A DNA stretch of 64,000 bases from Kluyvera genomosp. 3 (GTDB taxonomy: Bacteria > Pseudomonadota > Gammaproteobacteria > Enterobacterales > Enterobacteriaceae). The notes beneath the pieces were generated by a model. The model was not told the DNA's origin. It saw only the letters and a list, made by a program, of their open reading frames with translations, and did no database searches. The position numbers and the translations under genes are program-made. Position 1 is the stretch's first letter. The number at the start of each line of letters is the position of its first letter. The stretch is from assembly GCA_002211745.1 (NCBI GenBank), contig CP022114.1, forward strand, positions 2,450,645 through 2,514,644, read 5' to 3'. Below, in pieces: positions 60,803 through 64,000 of the stretch.

Positions 60803-61646
60803 TTATTTACCGGCTTCCGGATGGGTATCGAATGCCGCCATCACCGCCGCCAGTTCGCTGACGCTAAAACCATATTTCGGGTCGGCGACGCCAAGTTCAA
60901 AGCGGGTTTGTAGCGCTTCATACAGCGCGGGCACGTCCGGAAAATCCACCTTCTCGACCACGTGGTTTTTATCCCAATGGGTAAAGTGAAAGTTGGTCAA
61001 CGTCATCTTGCCGCCGTCCGGCAGATGGCGGCACATCAGCAGGTGATGACGGAAATGCGACTGCGGCCAGTGCGCCGACCAGAAGTTGCCCATCACATAG
61101 TCAGAAGCGTACTGACGGCCCAAATCAAAGTGATACATCGACTGCCAGTGATCGTGATGGCTGTATTGCAGGATCCACTCCTGATTTTCATACAGCAAAC
61201 GGTAATCACCGTGCGGGGTCGATTGCACAATATCCGCCAGCAGCTTGATCGGCGCGGTCAGCGTCTGGCCGCCAAAACCAACGTCGGCAATCCAGCGCTC
61301 GCCGTCGACCTCGACCAGCAGCAGGCGATGGGTACGCGGCGGCATCTGCGGCGGATGCGCCAGCACAACCCGCCCAGCAGGCTACGCACGTGAAAGCCAA
61401 TCTCCCGCAGCACGCGTTCAAACAGGCCATTCTGTTCAAAGCAGTAGCCGCCACGATGGGCGTTAACCAGCTTGTCTTCCAGCGCCTGGTCGTCAAGATG
61501 CATCTCGCGTGGCAGGAGTACGTCGAGATTCTCAAAGGGAATTGCGCTGTTGTGATGGATATGCAAACTACGCAGCGTTTCCACCGAGACGTCAGGAGTG
61601 CCCGTCCAACCAGACGAGCAAAATAGGCGTTTAAAAAAGGGGTCAT
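60803..61646 (-). CDS. nhoA: Arylamine / N-hydroxyarylamine O-acetyltransferase NhoA, two frameshifts
   Basis: Acetyl-CoA-dependent transferase of about 281 residues, close to E. coli NhoA. Catalytic Cys in RGGYCFEQNG, His in PPRTHRLLLVE and Asp in WIADVGFGGQ; FENLDVLLPREMHLDDQALE and HFRHHLLMCRHLPDGGKMTL are conserved. Start MTPFLNAYFARLG at 61646. Breaks near 61600 and 61370. As in E. coli it lies near narZYWV and yddH. Confidence 0.93.
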
Positions 61647-61777
61647 CAATGGCTCCAGCATGAGGTTTCCGTCTTTTATAGCTTATTTTGCGCTTAAGAA
61701 TGATTGTTTTGTGCGATCGGTTGAGGCGGCGTGTACAACGTCAAGCGCCCCACTTTATTCTGTATATTGCTTACGCT

Positions 61778-61799
61778 TTTCACACCAATTAGTGTGAAA
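61778..61799. promoter_or_regulatory. Candidate operator upstream of yddH
   Basis: TTTCACAC-CAATTA-GTGTGAAA, a perfect 8-bp inverted repeat in the nhoA-yddH divergent region, 32 bases before the yddH start. The binding protein is unknown. Confidence 0.45.
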
Positions 61800-61830
61800 G
61801 CTGCATCCCTTCATTCTCAGAGGAACAATG

Positions 61831-62415
61831 ATGAGCCGTTTTCGTTCTGTCGAGCTTCACCACGCCAGCCGTTTGCTTAACCATGGCCCCACCATTCTGA
61901 TAACCAGCTATGACGATGAAACGAAGCGCCGCAACGTGATGGCCGCGGCCTGGTCTATGCCGGTTGAATTCGAACCGCCGCGTATCGCCATTGTGGTGGA
62001 TAAAAATGCCTGGTCACGGGAAATTATTGAACGTAATGGCACCTTTGGCATTGTGGTGCCGAGCGTTGCCGCCGCCAACTGGACCTATGCGGTTGGCAGC
62101 ATCAGCGGGCGCGAAGAGGATAAATTCAATGCCTACGGTATTCCGACAATCAACGGACCGGTGCTTGGATTGCCGGTGATAGAAGAAAAATGCCTGGCAT
62201 GGATGGAGTGCCGACTGCTGCCCGCCACCGCAGCGGCATCACACTATGACACCCTGTTTGGCGAGGTGGTGTCCGCTGCTGCTGATGAACGGGCGTTCGT
62301 CGCCGGACGTTGGCAGTTCGACGATGATAAGCGCAATACGCTACATCATCTTGGCGCAGGCACCTTTGTCGCCAGCGGTAAACAGATCCGCGTGCCGCTC
62401 ATTGACGCGCAATAA
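61831..62415 (+). CDS. yddH: YddH, flavin-reductase-like FMN-binding protein
   Basis: Complete, about 194 residues, flavoredoxin/flavin-reductase fold: ELHHASRLLNHGPTILITSY, RRNVMAAAWSMPVEFEPPRI, ERNGTFGIVVPS, GREEDKFNAYGIPTING and GEVVSAAADE. Strong match to E. coli YddH, function unproven. ATG 61831 is chosen over 61828 for its distance to GAGG. No frame break. Divergent from nhoA. Confidence 0.88.
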   Translation: MSRFRSVELHHASRLLNHGPTILITSYDDETKRRNVMAAAWSMPVEFEPPRIAIVVDKNAWSREIIERNGTFGIVVPSVAAANWTYAVGSISGREEDKFNAYGIPTINGPVLGLPVIEEKCLAWMECRLLPATAAASHYDTLFGEVVSAAADERAFVAGRWQFDDDKRNTLHHLGAGTFVASGKQIRVPLIDAQ

Positions 62416-62466
62416 GGCCTTTTTTGAAGACTGCGCAAAAAATTTGTGCAGTCTCCTTAGCAGAAA

Positions 62467-62481
62467 TGAAACACCGTTCCA
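62467..62481. promoter_or_regulatory. Candidate KdgR site
   Basis: TGAAACACCGTTCCA resembles the KdgR consensus TGAAAY-N3-RTTTCA with a single mismatch. It lies in the yddH-GH105 gap, about 190 bases before the GH105 start, and would place the pectin genes under KdgR. Confidence 0.4.
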
Positions 62482-62667
62482 ACAACTCTTTGTTTTATCA
62501 ACAATTCCCTCCTCTATTCCGCGCAAAAAAACCTCTGCGTAGACCAATAAAATATCGGCAATGCTCACAGAATATGAACGCAAAAATTTTTCGTATTGCG
62601 CATATGAAATGCGTAGTGATTTAATCCTTATTGCCAAATCTTCTTTACACGTAGACTGAGAATAAAA

Positions 62668-63750
62668 ATGGAAAAGCGTTCACTGAATAAAAATATTGAT
62701 TTACTCCTGCGCGGCTTTACTGAATTAAAAGATAATGGGCGTTTTAATGAACCCAATCTTGACGGTAGCGCCGGAGATTATATTTCATTCTCCAGTTGGG
62801 AATGGCCGCAGGGCGTTGGGCTATTTGGACTGGTACGTTTATGGGAAAACACAAAGTCTGATAATCTATATCAAATTATCGACCAGTGGTTTCAGGGAAA
62901 TATCGAAAAAGGTCTGCCGAGCCTCAACGTAAATACCACCGCGCCGATGCTGCCTCTCTCACTGTTCTGGTCCCATCACCGTCAGCCGCACTACCAGCAG
63001 GTGCTGGATAACTGGGCAAACCGCGTGATGACTGAGCTTCCGCGCACCCCGGAGCAAGGCTTCCAGCATGTGGTTTCCGACGGTATTAACGAAATGGAGA
63101 TCTGGGACGACACGCTGTTTATGGTGGTGCTGTTCCTCGCGCACTACGGTACGGTTTCCGGGCGTCAGGAGCTGGTTGATGAGGCGGTGCGTCAGTTCCT
63201 GCTGCATGCGCGCTATCTTAACGATCCGCAAACCGGTTTGTGGTACCACGGCTGGAGCTTTGTTGAGAACAGCAACTTTGCCAAAGCCCGCTGGGCGCGC
63301 GGTAACGCGTGGATTACCGTTGGCATCCTTGAGCTGCTGGAACTGGCAGACGTGGGCGCAGGCGTGCGCGAATACCTGATCGAGTGTCTGAAAAAACAGG
63401 TGAATACGTTAATCGACCTGCAGGCGGATAACGGCGCCTGGCATACCCTGCTGGACCATCCCGATTCTTACATCGAAATTTCCGCAACCGCCGGTTTTGG
63501 CTACGGCTTATTAAAAGGCGCACGCCTGGGAATTGGCGACGAACGCTGGTTAGAGGCAGGAATGAAAGCGCTGGCGATTGTTCAGGATAATATTGATGCT
63601 GAAGGAACTGTTCATAATGTTTCTTATGGCACGCGAATGGGGCGAACCCTGCAATTTTATAAAGACATTCCATTACAACCAACCGGCTATGGGCAAGCGT
63701 TGGCAATATTATGCCTGAGTGAAGGTTTGCGCCTGGCGGATAACAAATAA
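62668..63750 (+). CDS. GH105 unsaturated rhamnogalacturonyl hydrolase (YteR/YesR-like)
   Basis: Cytoplasmic glycoside hydrolase, complete at 360 residues, releasing unsaturated galacturonate from rhamnogalacturonan disaccharides. SWEWPQGVGLFGLVRLWENT, EMEIWDDTLFMVVLFLAHYG with the catalytic Asp, LWYHGWSFVENSNFAKARWA, RGNAWITVGILELLE and HPDSYIEISATAGFGYGLLK are family motifs. GAGAATAAAA precedes the ATG. No frame break. Start of a pectin/rhamnogalacturonan operon. Confidence 0.88.
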   Translation: MEKRSLNKNIDLLLRGFTELKDNGRFNEPNLDGSAGDYISFSSWEWPQGVGLFGLVRLWENTKSDNLYQIIDQWFQGNIEKGLPSLNVNTTAPMLPLSLFWSHHRQPHYQQVLDNWANRVMTELPRTPEQGFQHVVSDGINEMEIWDDTLFMVVLFLAHYGTVSGRQELVDEAVRQFLLHARYLNDPQTGLWYHGWSFVENSNFAKARWARGNAWITVGILELLELADVGAGVREYLIECLKKQVNTLIDLQADNGAWHTLLDHPDSYIEISATAGFGYGLLKGARLGIGDERWLEAGMKALAIVQDNIDAEGTVHNVSYGTRMGRTLQFYKDIPLQPTGYGQALAILCLSEGLRLADNK

Positions 63751-63779
63751 AATACGACTCTTCTCTTTGGGAGAAAAAA

Positions 63780-64000
63780 ATGGCTATTGAATATAGTAAT
63801 TTTAATTTAACGGCGGGAAACGCCGTGCGCTACTGGCAGCTATCTGATATTACAAGTTTGCGCTATGACACGGTGGATTCACCGATGGCAGGCGAAATGG
63901 ATCCGTTTTTCTTTTTAAGCAAACATAAAAACTTTATTCCTCACACCTATCCGTGTCGCGATGATTTTCGCCAGCACTTTGCCGAGAAAAAGCCGCAGCC
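63780..64000 (+). CDS. Unknown protein, 5' part only (window end)
   Basis: ATG 63780 follows GGGAGAAAAAA and opens a frame to the window edge: MAIEYSNFNLTAGNAVRYWQ, then DTVDSPMAGEMDPFFFLSKH. It starts 30 bases after the GH105 gene, so it is probably in the same operon. No signal peptide. I do not recognise the family from 73 residues. Confidence 0.75.
   Translation, partial: MAIEYSNFNLTAGNAVRYWQLSDITSLRYDTVDSPMAGEMDPFFFLSKHKNFIPHTYPCRDDFRQHFAEKKPQ

Noticed and set aside
1-64000. CRISPR arrays, tRNA or rRNA genes, insertion sequences
   Set aside because: I looked for regularly spaced repeats, cloverleaf-like segments, and transposase motifs with terminal inverted repeats, and found none I could support.

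Overview
The window comes from an enterobacterial chromosome (Enterobacteriaceae, Klebsiella/Raoultella/Citrobacter-like). The gene content and order support this: ygeVWXY-hyuA, maeA and adhP, fdnGHI next to yddG, smvA/smvR, narU-narZYWV, nhoA and yddH all resemble E. coli, Salmonella or Klebsiella loci. I cannot fix the genus from sequence alone. The assembly is rough. About 80 reading-frame breaks interrupt otherwise well conserved genes, and each break I worked out is repaired by restoring one base (occasionally two), usually in a short run of identical bases. I therefore give whole-gene coordinates across the breaks and keep 'pseudogene' for cases with real missing sequence.

Layout. 1-4592 (minus): a purine/amino-acid catabolism block hyuA, ygeY, dpaL (ygeX), ygeW with a sigma-54 promoter. 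4953-8639 (plus): the sigma-54 activator ygeV and an OFA-type MFS transporter with its own sigma-54 promoter. 8717-12794: a VF530-type DNA-binding protein and an McrB/McrC modification-dependent restriction pair whose McrB carries a probable EVE/PUA-like insertion inside its GTPase domain. 13128-21044: a guanidine-utilisation operon (guanidine-I riboswitch, NitT/Tau-type ABC transporter, two urea-amidolyase-associated proteins, guanidine-II riboswitch, biotin-dependent carboxylase). 21133-24922 (minus): a decaying gallate (gal) cluster. 25296-32587: small regulators and enzymes, including an ABM/ACT/ArsR operon, a Nudix hydrolase, a LysR regulator with a nitronate monooxygenase, an RhtB/LysE exporter and an Xre regulator facing a methyltransferase.

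32823-39707: maeA, an ABC-F ATPase behind a structured leader with two short ORFs, an exported pyrophosphatase, adhP and araJ. 39966-40480: a CcdA/CcdB-like pair. 40561-45147 (minus): the selenoprotein formate dehydrogenase-N operon fdnGHI, then yddG. 46251-47343: a RES-Xre toxin-antitoxin pair. 47469-49660: smvA and its divergent repressor gene smvR. 49839-57912: narU and narZYWV, which with fdnGHI could form a formate-to-nitrate respiratory chain. 57913-59357: an M-box magnesium riboswitch and a short MgtE transporter. 59392-62415: a kinase-like protein, an MBL-fold hydrolase, nhoA and yddH. 62668-64000: the start of a pectin-related operon (GH105 hydrolase) with a candidate KdgR site.

The strongest system-level observation is the guanidine operon. 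Two different guanidine riboswitch classes sit in one transcription unit, the first with a 10-nt segment exactly complementary to the first gene's ribosome binding region, and no allophanate hydrolase follows the carboxylase. A palindromic REP-like element recurs five times between 34.5 and 60.8 kb. I saw no rRNA, tRNA, CRISPR array or insertion sequence.
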